Below, one piece after another: positions 1 to 8,648 of a stretch of DNA of 64,000 bases (positions are counted from its first letter, which is position 1; each line of letters opens with the position of its first letter). The position numbers were made by a program, and so were the translations under genes. Below the pieces are notes generated by a model. The model made no database searches and was not told the origin of the DNA. It worked only from the letters and a program-made list of their open reading frames with translations. The stretch is from an uncultured Armatimonadota bacterium. Its GTDB lineage: Bacteria > Armatimonadota > Fimbriimonadia > Fimbriimonadales > Fimbriimonadaceae. The stretch is from positions 24,771 to 88,770 of the forward strand of contig CAILEM010000012.1 of NCBI GenBank assembly GCA_903833215.1, written 5' to 3'.

Positions 1-2
1 CA

Positions 3-1544
3 CTAGCGCAAGCCCAATTGGTGGAGTGCAATTGGGCTGCAGACAACCAGTTGCCCCATGCAGTATGCGAACAAGTCGCGGAAGCGTCCCAAATGCCGGC
101 GACTACCTATTACGGATTTGGCATCGCTTTATGGGGAATGGGGCGCTCACGTGAAGCAGTGAGTATGTTGGAAAAAGCTCTTGTACACAACCCCAAGCAT
201 ATGTCGGCGATTCAAGAGCTACTTAACATCTACAACCGATTGGGTGATGGGCCAAATGAGTTACGTCTCGCGCGTTTAGCCGTCGAAGCTAACTCGGACT
301 TTTCATACCAAGCGACGTTGACCCTCGCGTTGATCAGAAACGGTCAGGTTGGTGATGCCGAAGACCGGTTTAAAGAATTAGCAGCTAGGCAGCAAAAAGA
401 CTCGGGCACTTTATCTCAATTGGGGCTTATATGCGAAATTATGGGCCGCACCGACGAGGCGAATAGCTACTTCTTGTCTTCGATAGAATATCGCCCGGAC
501 CAGGGCTTTTCCTACTATTGGATAACTCAAAACAAGAAAATGACAAGTGAAGACCTTGAGTTCATAGCTAAGATGAAGCAGGTCTTTCTCAGTGATGACC
601 TTGACCTAACCCAAAGGGAGAGTCTTGCGTTTGCTATAGGAAAGTCTCTTGAGGATCTTGAAGAATATGAAGAGGCCATACGGTATTTTGAAGAGGGAAA
701 TGCTTGCGGCTATCGGTCCCATTTTGGAGAAGAGTACAGCAATAAGAGCGCTATTCCGACAATGGATAGGCAGTTCATGGACGCTCAAGTCCGCCTTTTG
801 GAGAACAGCTATGTCAGCCACTCGCCCATGCCCATATTCATTGTTGGAATGATTCGATCAGGCACTTCGCTAATGGAGCAAATGCTCTCATCGCATCCGG
901 AAATTGGCGCAGCAGGAGAGCTTGGATTTTGGGATATAAGTTGGGATGAAATCCAAAAGATTGGCGAGTCTGATTCAGACAGACTCAACGAAATGTGTAC
1001 TGAATATTGCGAGTTATTGAGAAGCTATGGCGAGGGTAAGCGGTGTGTCACAGACAAGCGTCCCGACAATTTCCTTCGACTGGGGTTGCTGTGCCGTGCC
1101 TTTCCGACCGGCAAAATCATACATATGAAGAGGCACCCAGCCGATAACTGTGTCTCCATATTAACCACATTGAACGCCACACCTGCGCCGTGGGCTTTCC
1201 AGAAAGACACGATAGCACAGTTTTACGAATTCTATTCGGATGTCATGGCAGAGTGGCAGTCGCTTCTATCTCCCGGACGCGTGCTAGACGTTCACTACGA
1301 AGACCTGATAAATAATCCTGAGATCGTCCTTCAGCGGGTATGTGAATTCTGCGAACTAGAGTGGGATCCCGCAGTTCTTACGCCCGAGAAGAATCCGCGA
1401 GCCGTGGTTACGCCAAGTGTGGCTCAGGTAAGAAGGCCAGTTTACAGTTCCTCAATCGCGAGGTGGAGAAGGTTCGAGCCATGGTTAGGAGCGATTTCAA
1501 ACCTTATCGCCGACGAGGAACGAGGCAAAACGGTGTCCTCTTGA
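3..1544 (+). CDS. TPR-sulfotransferase, 5' partial
   Basis: The reading frame is open to the left edge of the window, so the gene starts upstream; the first possible start inside the window is a TTG at 18. The first half is TPR-like helical repeats (for example the GMGRSREAVSMLEKALVHNP segment). The second half is a sulfotransferase domain: the 5'-phosphosulfate loop of PAPS-dependent enzymes is seen as PIFIVGMIRSGTSLMEQML near residue 275, and the 3'-phosphate site as IIHMKRHPADNCVSI near residue 370. This is the Sulfotransfer_3 architecture often found with TPRs, probably sulfating a glycan or protein. No signal peptide can be judged because the N-terminus is missing. The substrate is unknown. 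Family call is secure. Confidence 0.85.
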   Translation, partial: LAQAQLVECNWAADNQLPHAVCEQVAEASQMPATTYYGFGIALWGMGRSREAVSMLEKALVHNPKHMSAIQELLNIYNRLGDGPNELRLARLAVEANSDFSYQATLTLALIRNGQVGDAEDRFKELAARQQKDSGTLSQLGLICEIMGRTDEANSYFLSSIEYRPDQGFSYYWITQNKKMTSEDLEFIAKMKQVFLSDDLDLTQRESLAFAIGKSLEDLEEYEEAIRYFEEGNACGYRSHFGEEYSNKSAIPTMDRQFMDAQVRLLENSYVSHSPMPIFIVGMIRSGTSLMEQMLSSHPEIGAAGELGFWDISWDEIQKIGESDSDRLNEMCTEYCELLRSYGEGKRCVTDKRPDNFLRLGLLCRAFPTGKIIHMKRHPADNCVSILTTLNATPAPWAFQKDTIAQFYEFYSDVMAEWQSLLSPGRVLDVHYEDLINNPEIVLQRVCEFCELEWDPAVLTPEKNPRAVVTPSVAQVRRPVYSSSIARWRRFEPWLGAISNLIADEERGKTVSS

Positions 1545-1644
1545 CTACGAACCGCTCTAGTAAAGCAGCGATTAAGTCCGCCGACACTATGGTTGCCCGA
1601 GGACTGCAGCCAAGTTCCGTGGGCTTGAGGGTGGCGGATGAAAG

Positions 1645-2283
1645 ATGACATATAGAAGGCTTGCAAGGCACGCGTTTCGCACCAGAGCCTTTACTCTTTT
1701 GGAAATGCTGATTGTAATCGGCATAATTGCTGTCTTGGCAGCGATGCTATTTCCTGTTTTTGATGCAGCGAAAAAATCCTCCAAGGGCTCGGTCTGCCTA
1801 TCGAATCTACATCAGATTGGTGCCGCAACGGCGCTGTATATGGGAAACTATGACGGCCGATATCCGGTGATCGTAAACGGCTTCGAAAGAACCGACACAT
1901 CATTTACTTTGCTGGGGCGAAGTCAGAGCGATGACCCATTGATGTTCCCAGACCTTACCGAAGCCTTGCGGCCCTACGCAAAGTCCGACGGCATTTTCGT
2001 CTGTCCGCTAGACGTAGGAGCACAGATCGCCTTGAACATGTTCAAACCCTCCTTCGCCGTCAACAACTTCGGCACCAGCTATATTGTCGCGGAGCTGTTC
2101 AACGGTCAAACGGAGAGCACTTGGAGAGATCCCTCAAAGGCAACGTGGGTTTGCGATGGCAGTCCGTCGTGGCATGCGCCGAGCTTTGATCCCGATGACA
2201 TAAAAACCAACAGAGTGACCGCCGTTTTTTATGATTGGCATGTGGCGCTAAAATCGGGCAATGCCCCAACCTTCCTCCCATAG
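1645..2283 (+). CDS. Prepilin-type N-terminal methylation protein (pseudopilin-like)
   Basis: A type IV prepilin leader is followed by a hydrophobic helix: R-A-FTLLEMLIVIGIIAVLAA, with Glu at +5 of the expected cleavage site. The usual Gly before the cleavage point is Ala here. The body (SNLHQIGAATALYMGNYDGRYP, then a short Cys-containing globular part ending in a Trp-rich tail) matches the H-X9-DG family of pseudopilin-like proteins that is very abundant in Armatimonadota and Planctomycetota. It probably sits in the inner membrane or periplasm. No pilus assembly genes are near. The ATG at 1645 is the first in frame before the leader. Function beyond the leader is unknown. Confidence 0.8.
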   Translation: MTYRRLARHAFRTRAFTLLEMLIVIGIIAVLAAMLFPVFDAAKKSSKGSVCLSNLHQIGAATALYMGNYDGRYPVIVNGFERTDTSFTLLGRSQSDDPLMFPDLTEALRPYAKSDGIFVCPLDVGAQIALNMFKPSFAVNNFGTSYIVAELFNGQTESTWRDPSKATWVCDGSPSWHAPSFDPDDIKTNRVTAVFYDWHVALKSGNAPTFLP

Positions 2284-2412
2284 GCTAGTAAAGAGACTGG
2301 AACTTGTCGCGTTGGGCGCTTGCGCATATGACTGCTAATAGACCGGTATTTTGGGATGAGTGCGTACCCAGTTTTGAGGTGAACTTGGGTTTGGGTCCTT
2401 GTCAGTGGCGGG

Positions 2413-2721
2413 GTGGCGTTGGCCCTCTTGGCAGCATTAGGAAGTGATTATTCAAAGTTGTTGCCTGTGCGTAATGCTATGGACACTGTCCTGGTGATGC
2501 CGCAGATCCGCTTGGAATGCGAATCAGACAGGGGCATCGTTCATATGCGCGAGTCGATTGTATATCGTGCCGGCATTTCGCCAAAGGCCCTTGCTCAAAC
2601 TCTCAAACACTTCATGCTGGCGAGTCAAGAACCAATAGGTGACGGAGATTGTCTTGGGAGTTTATGGCCTTTTGTGCAAAGCGCCCGGATAGTGGGGACA
2701 TTCAAGATGAAACACGACTAG
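2413..2721 (+). CDS. Small hypothetical protein, possibly YbjN-like
   Basis: This 102-residue frame starts at a GTG and the frame is open only ten codons further upstream. After a short hydrophobic start it has an alternating beta/alpha pattern (IRLECESDRGIVHMRESIVYR, then a helix with KALAQTLKHFMLA) that loosely recalls YbjN/T3S-chaperone-like folds. No clear Shine-Dalgarno sequence is seen. Its 3' part overlaps the frame upstream of the next gene's likely start. It could be a decayed remnant of a larger gene. I do not recognise it with confidence. Confidence 0.35.
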   Translation: MALALLAALGSDYSKLLPVRNAMDTVLVMPQIRLECESDRGIVHMRESIVYRAGISPKALAQTLKHFMLASQEPIGDGDCLGSLWPFVQSARIVGTFKMKHD

Positions 2722-2756
2722 AGAAGCTGAAAGGAGTGGTATATACTTCCATTAGG

Positions 2757-3140
2757 ATGCGAAATAACTTATGTAGATGGGGCATGGCAATGATATTGCC
2801 GTGCCTTTTGGTTGTTGCTTCTGGCCAGGACAAAGGTGTAAAGCCCACACCAGAACAAATCACACCGAAGATGATAAAGATGCGAAGTGCCGCGGACCTC
2901 AATGCCAGAGCTCTGGCCACCGCAGTCCAGGCTGAAGCGATCAGGTCGGGCAAATACGACAGTGTCTTGTCCGACTACGCCAAAGACCTTGGTGGAATCC
3001 TTCCAATGAATCCCTGCACCGGCACCCGGACAGGCTTCACTATCGTGGTGTTGCCTGGTGGCAACAAGGCAAACGTCGCAGCAAGTTCCGGCACCAAATG
3101 CGGAAAATGGACTCCAAAGGTCTTTAAACTCGTATTGTGA
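2757..3140 (+). CDS. Exported hypothetical protein
   Basis: From the ATG at 2757 the protein begins MRNNLCRWGMAMILPCLLVVASGQ, a typical Sec signal peptide with positive N-region and hydrophobic core, and gives a mature protein of about 105 residues. The same frame is open upstream to 2649, but that part lacks signal-peptide character, so the downstream start is preferred. The mature part has a long helix rich in Ala followed by a small domain with two Cys (NPCTGTRTG and TKCGKW) that might form a disulfide. The pattern resembles the C-terminal part of type II pseudopilins, but there is no prepilin leader. Function unknown. Confidence 0.5.
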   Translation: MRNNLCRWGMAMILPCLLVVASGQDKGVKPTPEQITPKMIKMRSAADLNARALATAVQAEAIRSGKYDSVLSDYAKDLGGILPMNPCTGTRTGFTIVVLPGGNKANVAASSGTKCGKWTPKVFKLVL

Positions 3141-3626
3141 AGCGCGGAGCGCAGGCGGGCCGTTGATCTGGAATCGCTATGCGATGCCAGGGATGCTGCT
3201 TGGCACCCTCGATTTCAGTGTCTGGAACATTCGACAACTTATTTATAGCGTGGGTGTTGGTTAATCCCGTAGCTAAATTGGGAGTGGGCCAAATGACGCG
3301 GAGTTGTCAATCAACTACGTAGCGACAAAAACTATTAATGTTAAACGAGCCCAAATCGCCTGAGATAACCATCGCTCCGTAGTTGAGGTTGGCATCATGT
3401 TGTGGAGTGTAACGAACAGGCCATCGAGGCCAAGCTATCAAGGTCAGTAACCAGCAGAGTCGCGTCACAGGGCCGATGTTGAGACCGGTTGTTAACTTGG
3501 ATCTATTACCGAATTCTGCTCGAATAGTGCCTGGCTAATGTAGGTCTCTTCGTCTATCGGTCAACGAGACGAGGAGTACCGCTCCCATGTGGCGTGCGTC
3601 TATTCAGTCCCTCCGAATCGCATGGA
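3141..3626. other. Intergenic region without a convincing gene
   Basis: No frame here has a start, length and composition that look coding. The only structure I see is a 10-bp imperfect hairpin (arms 3546-3555 and 3567-3576, one G-U type mismatch) lying beyond the 3' end of the minus-strand toxin-antitoxin pair; it lacks a T-run on either strand. Confidence 0.4.
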
Positions 3627-3977
3627 TCAAAGGCCGTGTGACAGCGAGATTGAAAGATGGCCGGGGCCCTCATCCTTTGCGGATTTTGGTGCAATGAAAA
3701 TCACGACATCCTGGCCCAACAGAGTCAAGAACTGCATGAGCCGATCGCTGGAATAGCCACGGAACTGCCCACTCAACAGCTGAGAGACCTTCGGCTGATC
3801 GATGCCCATCAGTTTCGCTGCCGCTGACTGTGTCAGCTTTTTCTCGCGGATCGTGTGACCTATTGCCCTGACCAGCTTAGCTTTGCCAAGCATTTCCTCT
3901 GCGTCTGGGAATCCAAGATCGGCATAGACGTTGCCGCTACTGGGTGTTACTTGATTCTCTTCTGTTGGGCCTGCCAT
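3627..3977 (-). CDS. higA: HigA-like XRE antitoxin
   Basis: A 116-residue helix-turn-helix protein. The central part reads YADLGFPDAEEMLGKAKLV, then IREKKLTQSAAAKLMGID and QPKVSQLLSGQFRGYSSDR, which is the HTH_37 type XRE fold (two helices, recognition helix QPKVSQLL, then the FRG-S-DRL extension). This type is the usual partner of Gp49-like HigB toxins. It is the second gene of a two-gene unit: its start overlaps the end of the toxin gene by 31 nt, as in toxin-first HigBA loci. It should bind and neutralise the toxin and repress the shared promoter upstream of the toxin. The first ~20 residues are low-complexity. Confidence 0.9.
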   Translation of the reverse strand: MAGPTEENQVTPSSGNVYADLGFPDAEEMLGKAKLVRAIGHTIREKKLTQSAAAKLMGIDQPKVSQLLSGQFRGYSSDRLMQFLTLLGQDVVIFIAPKSAKDEGPGHLSISLSHGL

Positions 3978-4315
3978 TGGGTGTACTCCTGTTCCGCTGC
4001 TCTCAAACGTGTTCTAACCAAATCCATGTCTTGTTTTGACGTTGCGATCCCAGATTTGGATTTCTTCTGAAAGACATGCAGCACATAGACCGCATCTCCA
4101 AACCTAACGGTGTAAATCGCGCGATATGTGTCGCCATCATCATTTGCTACGACCTCCAAAACGCCTGCGCCACCGAAGCCTCTAAGCGGCTTCGCATTAT
4201 GCGGCTTTTCATCACACTGCGCCAGATACAACGAAAAGCCAAAGTTGCTTTGCACCGCCTCTGGCATTGAAATCAAGTCTTTGTGGCTGGATGCGACCCA
4301 GAATAGTGGCTTCAT
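3947..4315 (-). CDS. higB: HigB/Gp49-like RelE-family toxin
   Basis: A 122-residue protein matching the phage-derived Gp49-like family of RelE/ParE-fold toxins: MKPLFWVASSHKDLISMP at the N-terminus, then the conserved KPLRGFGGAGVLEVV, YRAIYTVRFGDAVYVLHVFQKK and SKSGIATSK blocks. Toxins of this family are generally ribosome-dependent mRNA endonucleases. It is the first gene of the unit and overlaps its antitoxin by 31 nt. Length and all conserved blocks are complete, so it looks intact. The pair lies between a gene-poor stretch and a housekeeping peptidase, consistent with horizontal arrival. Confidence 0.9.
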   Translation of the reverse strand: MKPLFWVASSHKDLISMPEAVQSNFGFSLYLAQCDEKPHNAKPLRGFGGAGVLEVVANDDGDTYRAIYTVRFGDAVYVLHVFQKKSKSGIATSKQDMDLVRTRLRAAEQEYTQWQAQQKRIK

Positions 4316-4389
4316 ATCGTCATTTAAGACATGCTACTTCTAGCATAGCACGTTGAAGCATTAAGGGCGTTTTGTCCACCCGTTAACGA

Positions 4390-4424
4390 GCCTCCACATA
4401 ACACGCCGCGGCATACGTGGAGGC
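4390..4424. repeat. Palindromic repeat (GGAGGCATC family), downstream of the M28 gene
   Basis: Arms GCCTCCAC (4390-4397) and GTGGAGGC (4417-4424) are perfect inverted repeats; the loop contains GCCGCGGC, itself palindromic. The right arm continues as GGAGGCATCGG, a motif shared with elements at 8347-8414, 22535-22594 and 22623-22680. It lies just after the stop of the minus-strand peptidase gene, so it may act in termination or mRNA protection. Confidence 0.5.
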
Positions 4425-4448
4425 ATCGGTTGCCTAATTCCGAATCCC

Positions 4449-6140
4449 CTAGCGCAACGGCTTGCGGGGGAGCATTTCGTCTCGCATGGCGGTGTTGTAG
4501 AGGAACGCGGCCATGATGACGGCGGACTGACGGAGGTCGTCGCCTTGGATGCGGTCGAACACGTCTTGGTTCGAGTGGTGGGTTCGGGTGTTGTACTCAA
4601 TCGTGTCTTGGATGAACTGGAATCCGGGAATTCCGATCGCATCAAAAGACACGTGGTCGGTGCTGCCGGTGTTCCGAATCGTCACCGTGGTCGCCCCGAG
4701 ATCTTTGAACGGCGCGAGCCAGTCTGAGAAGAGCGACATGACCTTGTCGTTGCCCTGGCAATAGACGCCACGGATCTTCCCAGTGCCGTTATCCAGATTG
4801 AAATAGGCGCTGATCTTGTCGTACTCGGGGAGCTTGGTCAACGGTCCGCGATTGGCGTTTTGGCCACCACCGCCTCCACCGAATGGTGCACCACCGGCTG
4901 GCGCAGGATAACTGCCGAAGTGCTGGCTGACATAGTTACGTGAACCAAAGAGACCTTGCTCCTCACCGCTCCACAGGGCCACCCGTAGGGTGCGGCGAGG
5001 ATGGAGGTTGAGCGCCTTCAGGATTCGCATGGCTTCCATCGCCACTGCAACTCCAGCACCGTTATCGGTAGCGCCGGTTCCCGAATGCCAGGAGTCCATG
5101 TGACCGCCGCACATCACGATCTGGTCTTTGAGGTCGGTGCCGGGAAGCTCGGCGACAGTGTTGTAAACGTTTAGGTCCTTGTCAAAGAAACTCGCTTTGA
5201 GGTCCAGTTGGATTTTGAGCTTTTCGCCCAGCCGAACCATGCGAACTATCCGGTTGTATTGCTCCGAGGAAACCGTGACCTGGGGAAGGGTTTTCGGACC
5301 ACTCTTATCCCACACCGAGATGCCTCTTGCTGGGGGCGCAACCGGTGCGGCACCGGGCGTGGCCGATGGACTCGCAGGCGGTGCGACGGGAGCAGCAGCG
5401 AGTGCGGCGGGAGGTACAGATGCAGACTGCACAAACACGGTGCCGTCGTCACTACGAGATGCATCGAAAACGGCAACGGCACCCTCCTCCATAAAGAAGC
5501 GGAGCTTTGCACCGTTCAATGCGGCGGCTGCGCGGAAGTTGCCCGGGCGTCCACCGGGGCCGCCGCCACGACCACCTTCGGCTTGGGGTTCCGTCATCTC
5601 CTTGAGTTCAGCTTCGGTGTAGCGCGTGCCCTGTGGAGTGAACCGAGCGGGAATGGGGGTGTCTCCACCGTTGAGCACGATCTTTCCACGAAGTTTGCCT
5701 TTGAGGGCTTTCAAGCCTGCTTCGTCGGTGACATCCACCAGCACGACGTCGGCATTCACGGCACCACGAAGGCTGGGTGACCAGGCTTTGGGATAGGCGA
5801 TCAGCGGAATCGCCTGAGGAGAGCTGACCTGAGCCGAAAAGCGATCAAGCTGCCAACCACGACCGAAAGGTCCCCAAGATTCCAAGTGGGCATTGGAAAG
5901 ACCCCAGGTCGTCATCGTGTCGCGAGTCCACTCGTTGGCGCGCTTCAAGCTTGGAGAACCGGTAAGGCGTTGGCCGATGACGTCAGTGAGATAGCTGAGG
6001 GTTGGCATCAATTGCGAGTGATTCAACCCCTCCTCGCGAATTCGAGCCATGACGGAAGAGTCGGGAATCTGCTGATTCGGGATGCCCGATGGAAGTATCA
6101 GCAGCATGAGGCCAGAGCAAGCAAAAAACGGCATGCGCAC
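4449..6140 (-). CDS. Exported M28-family zinc metallopeptidase
   Basis: A 563-residue protein with a signal peptide (hydrophobic residues 5-20). It has the M28 two-zinc site: H347 and D349 in GGHMDSWHSGTG, D359 in ATDNGAG, E393/E394 in SGEEQGLFGS, D450 in NLDNGTG and H496 in STDHVSFD, so all metal and catalytic residues are present. The region around residues 130-290 corresponds to the inserted protease-associated domain and carries an unusual Ala/Pro-rich stretch (residues ~243-272). A Gly-rich insert also lies near 413-430. It is most likely an extracytoplasmic aminopeptidase or carboxypeptidase degrading peptides. It is transcribed alone, divergent from the next gene. Confidence 0.93.
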   Translation of the reverse strand: MRMPFFACSGLMLLILPSGIPNQQIPDSSVMARIREEGLNHSQLMPTLSYLTDVIGQRLTGSPSLKRANEWTRDTMTTWGLSNAHLESWGPFGRGWQLDRFSAQVSSPQAIPLIAYPKAWSPSLRGAVNADVVLVDVTDEAGLKALKGKLRGKIVLNGGDTPIPARFTPQGTRYTEAELKEMTEPQAEGGRGGGPGGRPGNFRAAAALNGAKLRFFMEEGAVAVFDASRSDDGTVFVQSASVPPAALAAAPVAPPASPSATPGAAPVAPPARGISVWDKSGPKTLPQVTVSSEQYNRIVRMVRLGEKLKIQLDLKASFFDKDLNVYNTVAELPGTDLKDQIVMCGGHMDSWHSGTGATDNGAGVAVAMEAMRILKALNLHPRRTLRVALWSGEEQGLFGSRNYVSQHFGSYPAPAGGAPFGGGGGGQNANRGPLTKLPEYDKISAYFNLDNGTGKIRGVYCQGNDKVMSLFSDWLAPFKDLGATTVTIRNTGSTDHVSFDAIGIPGFQFIQDTIEYNTRTHHSNQDVFDRIQGDDLRQSAVIMAAFLYNTAMRDEMLPRKPLR

Positions 6141-6249
6141 ATCTTAACACGGCTTGGGGAAGGTGACAGCTATCACTTCTTGGCTAATCGGGTTAGAGAA
6201 CTTTTACGTAATTGAAACTCTCGTGTTATCCTGTAAGCGAGGTGGCTTT

Positions 6250-6810
6250 GTGAATCCGATTTTCTTTGTGGTTTTTGTTCTTTCGAATTGGACGAGAGCG
6301 CAGCTCCCGTTTCAAGTTCAGTTTGGTCAATCAGCGATGGGTCGCAACGTCACCATTTGTATTGATGGCCGTCAAGTCAAGCAAACCTTCGCTGGCAAGC
6401 TCAACTTCCAAGACGAACGCCACAGTTGGCAATCGGTTTGCGCAGATGTTCGAACACCTGTCCGCAGTGGGCAGGTCTTTACGGCTCGAGTCGTCAATAG
6501 CCTCGAATACGGTGGCAACATCGCCAAGGCAGGCAATATCGTTGCCAAGTATTTCAAGTTCGCGCAGACGCCCGATCAGTGCGCCGGCCTCCAGATTGCA
6601 GTTTGGAAAGCTTTGGAAGATGGTTCCAGTCAGCCCGATTTTGGCTCGGGACATTTCCAAGTGAGAGCGAGCCAAACCGTCATCGCGTACGCTCAGCAGT
6701 ACTACCAGGCGATCAATGAGCCAGGTCAGGCGGCTTACATTCAGAACGTTCCTGGCCCCTCGACGAACGTCGCATTTCCCGCCGCCCAGAGCCAACTTTC
6801 GACGAACTAA
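6250..6810 (+). CDS. Exported protein with thioester-domain-like motif
   Basis: I start this at the GTG at 6250, which has GAGG just upstream and begins directly with a signal peptide (VNPIFFVVFVLS...RAQ). The frame is open back to 6154, but that extension would crowd the divergent peptidase promoter. The mature protein (about 165 residues) contains CAGLQIAVWKALEDG followed by a helix with AQQYYQA. A Gln-x-Ala-Val-Trp block after a Cys is typical of surface proteins of the thioester/PEP-CTERM-associated type, where Cys and Gln may form an internal thioester. No sorting signal is seen at the C-terminus. Function is not established. Confidence 0.55.
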   Translation: MNPIFFVVFVLSNWTRAQLPFQVQFGQSAMGRNVTICIDGRQVKQTFAGKLNFQDERHSWQSVCADVRTPVRSGQVFTARVVNSLEYGGNIAKAGNIVAKYFKFAQTPDQCAGLQIAVWKALEDGSSQPDFGSGHFQVRASQTVIAYAQQYYQAINEPGQAAYIQNVPGPSTNVAFPAAQSQLSTN

Positions 6811-6832
6811 TCACCTAGACAAAGAGCCACTC

Positions 6833-6866
6833 AACAGGCTGTCGTGCAAAGTCACGACAGCCTGTT
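6833..6866 (+). terminator. Strong hairpin, likely terminator
   Basis: A perfect 14-bp stem (6833-6846 with 6853-6866) and a 6-nt loop CAAAGT lie 23 nt after the stop codon of the preceding gene. The following bases CTCGTTCT are only moderately T-rich, so it could terminate or stabilise the mRNA. Confidence 0.65.
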
Positions 6867-6886
6867 CTCGTTCTAGGAGGTCGTTC

Positions 6887-6898
6887 ATGAGGTGCTGA
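6887..6898 (+). promoter_or_regulatory. Possible 3-codon upstream ORF before fumC
   Basis: A strong ribosome site AGGAGG (6875-6880) is 6 nt before an ATG that opens only Met-Arg-Cys-stop. The fumC start at 6918 has just a weak GAAAGG before it. Ribosomes loading at this minimal frame could influence fumC translation. Confidence 0.3.
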
Positions 6899-6917
6899 AA
6901 GGTAACCTCTTTGCGTC

Positions 6918-8306
6918 ATGAGCACTCGCATCGAAAAAGATACGATGGGTGAAATTGCGGTCGACTCCAGCCGCTATTGGGGCGCCCAAACGCAGCGATC
7001 CATTCAGAATTTTCCGATCGGACAGGAGCGTTATAAAATGCTCGATTCGATCGTCCGCGCTATGGGCATCTTGAAAAAGGGTGCGGCCGAAGCAAACCGC
7101 GACCTAGGTGAACTAGCACCTGACATCGCTGCACTGGTCATTCAAGCCGCGCAAGAAGTGATTGACGGCAAGCTAAACGATCATTTTCCGTTGGTCGTTT
7201 TCCAAACCGGGTCGGGAACCCAGAGCAACATGAATGGCAACGAGGTCATCTCGAACCGCGCGATCGAGATCGCGGGTGGCGAGATGGGCAGCAAGAAGCC
7301 CGTCCACCCGAACGACCACGTGAACCGAGGACAAAGCAGCAACGACACCTTCCCAACCGCCATGCATATCGCCGTGGTTGAGGAGCTACACCGGCAGTTC
7401 TATCCGAAAGTCAAAGTGCTCCGCGATACGTTAGCCGCCAAGTCCGACGAGTTCAAAGACATCGTCAAGGTCGGCCGAACGCACCTCCAGGACGCCACGC
7501 CAATCACGCTTGGTCAGGAGATTGGCGGCTGGGTTGCCCAGATCGACTTCTGTCTCGAACAGGTTCACTTCGCCGAGAAAGGACTCTACGAACTCGCCAT
7601 CGGTGGAACCGCTGTTGGCACGGGGCTCAACGCGCATCCGAAGTTCGGCGAACTCGCCGCACAATATTTCGCAAAAGAAACCGGCTTCCCATTCGTTTCG
7701 GCACCAAACAAATTCGCCGCTCTTTCCGGCCATGAGGCGTTGGTTGCCGTTTCCGGATCGTTGCGAACGCTCGCCGGTGCGCTGATGAAGATGGCCAACG
7801 ACGTCCGCTGGCTCGCCTCAGGACCACGTAACGGTATTGGCGAAATCATGATCCCCGAGAATGAACCAGGTAGTTCGATCATGCCGGGCAAGGTGAATCC
7901 AACCCAGTGTGAAGCGATGACGATGGTTGCCGTTCAGGTTTTCGGCAACGATGCCGCCGTCGCATTTGGTGGTTCACAAGGAAACTTCGAACTCAACGTG
8001 TTCAAGCCAGTGATGGTGCACAACGTTCTGTCGTCGATCCAGTTGCTAGGTGATACCTGCCTCGCGTTCAACGATAACTGCGCCGTCGGAATCAAACCCG
8101 ACATCGCTAAAATCGAAGCCAACCTCAACTCGAACCTCATGCAGGTCACCGCGTTGAACCCGCATATCGGATACGACCGAGCCGCTGCGATTGCGAAGAA
8201 AGCGCTGAAAGAGGGCACCACCCTCAAAGCCTCCGCCCTCGCCCTCGGAGTCACCGAAGACGAGTTCGCCAAGTGGGTTGTGCCGATCGATATGACACAC
8301 AACTAG
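6918..8306 (+). CDS. fumC: Class II fumarate hydratase
   Basis: A full-length 462-residue fumarase C, which hydrates fumarate to L-malate in the TCA cycle in the cytosol. The superfamily signature [15 protein letters not shown] is at about residues 316-330, and the substrate-binding blocks [13 protein letters not shown] (about 97) and [17 protein letters not shown] are intact. Class II enzymes use no iron-sulfur cluster. It stands alone, between a strong hairpin upstream and a large inverted-repeat element downstream. The start ATG fits the family N-terminus (R-I-E-K-D-T-M-G). No regulation beyond the upstream mini-ORF can be seen. Confidence 0.98.
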   Translation: MSTRIEKDTMGEIAVDSSRYWGAQTQRSIQNFPIGQERYKMLDSIVRAMGILKKGAAEANRDLGELAPDIAALVIQAAQEVIDGKLNDHFPLVVFQTGSGTQSNMNGNEVISNRAIEIAGGEMGSKKPVHPNDHVNRGQSSNDTFPTAMHIAVVEELHRQFYPKVKVLRDTLAAKSDEFKDIVKVGRTHLQDATPITLGQEIGGWVAQIDFCLEQVHFAEKGLYELAIGGTAVGTGLNAHPKFGELAAQYFAKETGFPFVSAPNKFAALSGHEALVAVSGSLRTLAGALMKMANDVRWLASGPRNGIGEIMIPENEPGSSIMPGKVNPTQCEAMTMVAVQVFGNDAAVAFGGSQGNFELNVFKPVMVHNVLSSIQLLGDTCLAFNDNCAVGIKPDIAKIEANLNSNLMQVTALNPHIGYDRAAAIAKKALKEGTTLKASALALGVTEDEFAKWVVPIDMTHN

Positions 8307-8311
8307 TCGGG

Positions 8312-8443
8312 GAAGCGTTTCCCTCGTACACTTCCAGAATCCGAGGGTAGCCTTCTGATCTCCGCACACGATGATGCCTCCAGCACGGAGCGCATGCGGA
8401 GGTCTGAAGGCTACTAACTGACCAGCCCACGATGAAACGCTTC
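8312..8443. repeat. Nested inverted-repeat element after fumC
   Basis: Outer arms GAAGCGTTT (8312-8320) and AAACGCTTC (8435-8443) are perfect. Inner arms of 20 bp (8347-8366 and 8395-8414) pair with two imperfect positions, one of them G-U compatible. The loop contains the reverse complement of GCTGGAGGCATCATCG, the motif found in the repeats at 22.5-22.7 kb. No convincing gene lies between fumC and 8607; a 66-codon frame at 8445-8645 has no support. Confidence 0.6.
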
Positions 8444-8606
8444 TTTGGCACCTGCATGGATTTATTCAGACGAAATGCAGGAAAGCAGTGAGGCTACGGG
8501 ATGTCAGCGTCTGAAGCTCAGACCTATGGGCTCGTGGACAAAAGAATCGATCCAAAGAAGTCAGCGAATCCAAGAACACTCGGAACAGATTAAGGATTCG
8601 AAGCTG

Positions 8607-8645
8607 ATGAAACTATTGGGGAGGTTGTGGTGTACTACCTCCTAA
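8607..8645 (+). CDS. Possible 12-residue leader peptide
   Basis: ATG at 8607 opens MKLLGRLWCTTS and stops at TAA 8643-8645, in the same frame and only 3 nt before the start of the redoxin gene. AAGGA lies 10 nt upstream. The frame contains GGGGAGG, and GGAGGT (8620-8625) can pair with ACCTCC (8637-8642), so the redoxin start has no free ribosome site of its own. Translational coupling is plausible. Confidence 0.35.
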   Translation: MKLLGRLWCTTS

Positions 8646-8648
8646 CGC

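Noticed and set aside
4361..4645. 94-codon minus-strand frame overlapping the M28 gene end
   Set aside because: It overlaps the conserved C-terminus of the peptidase in another frame and shows no family pattern.
8445..8645. 66-codon frame upstream of the redoxin
   Set aside because: No ribosome site or recognisable sequence; only its last 12 codons (from 8607) have a plausible start.
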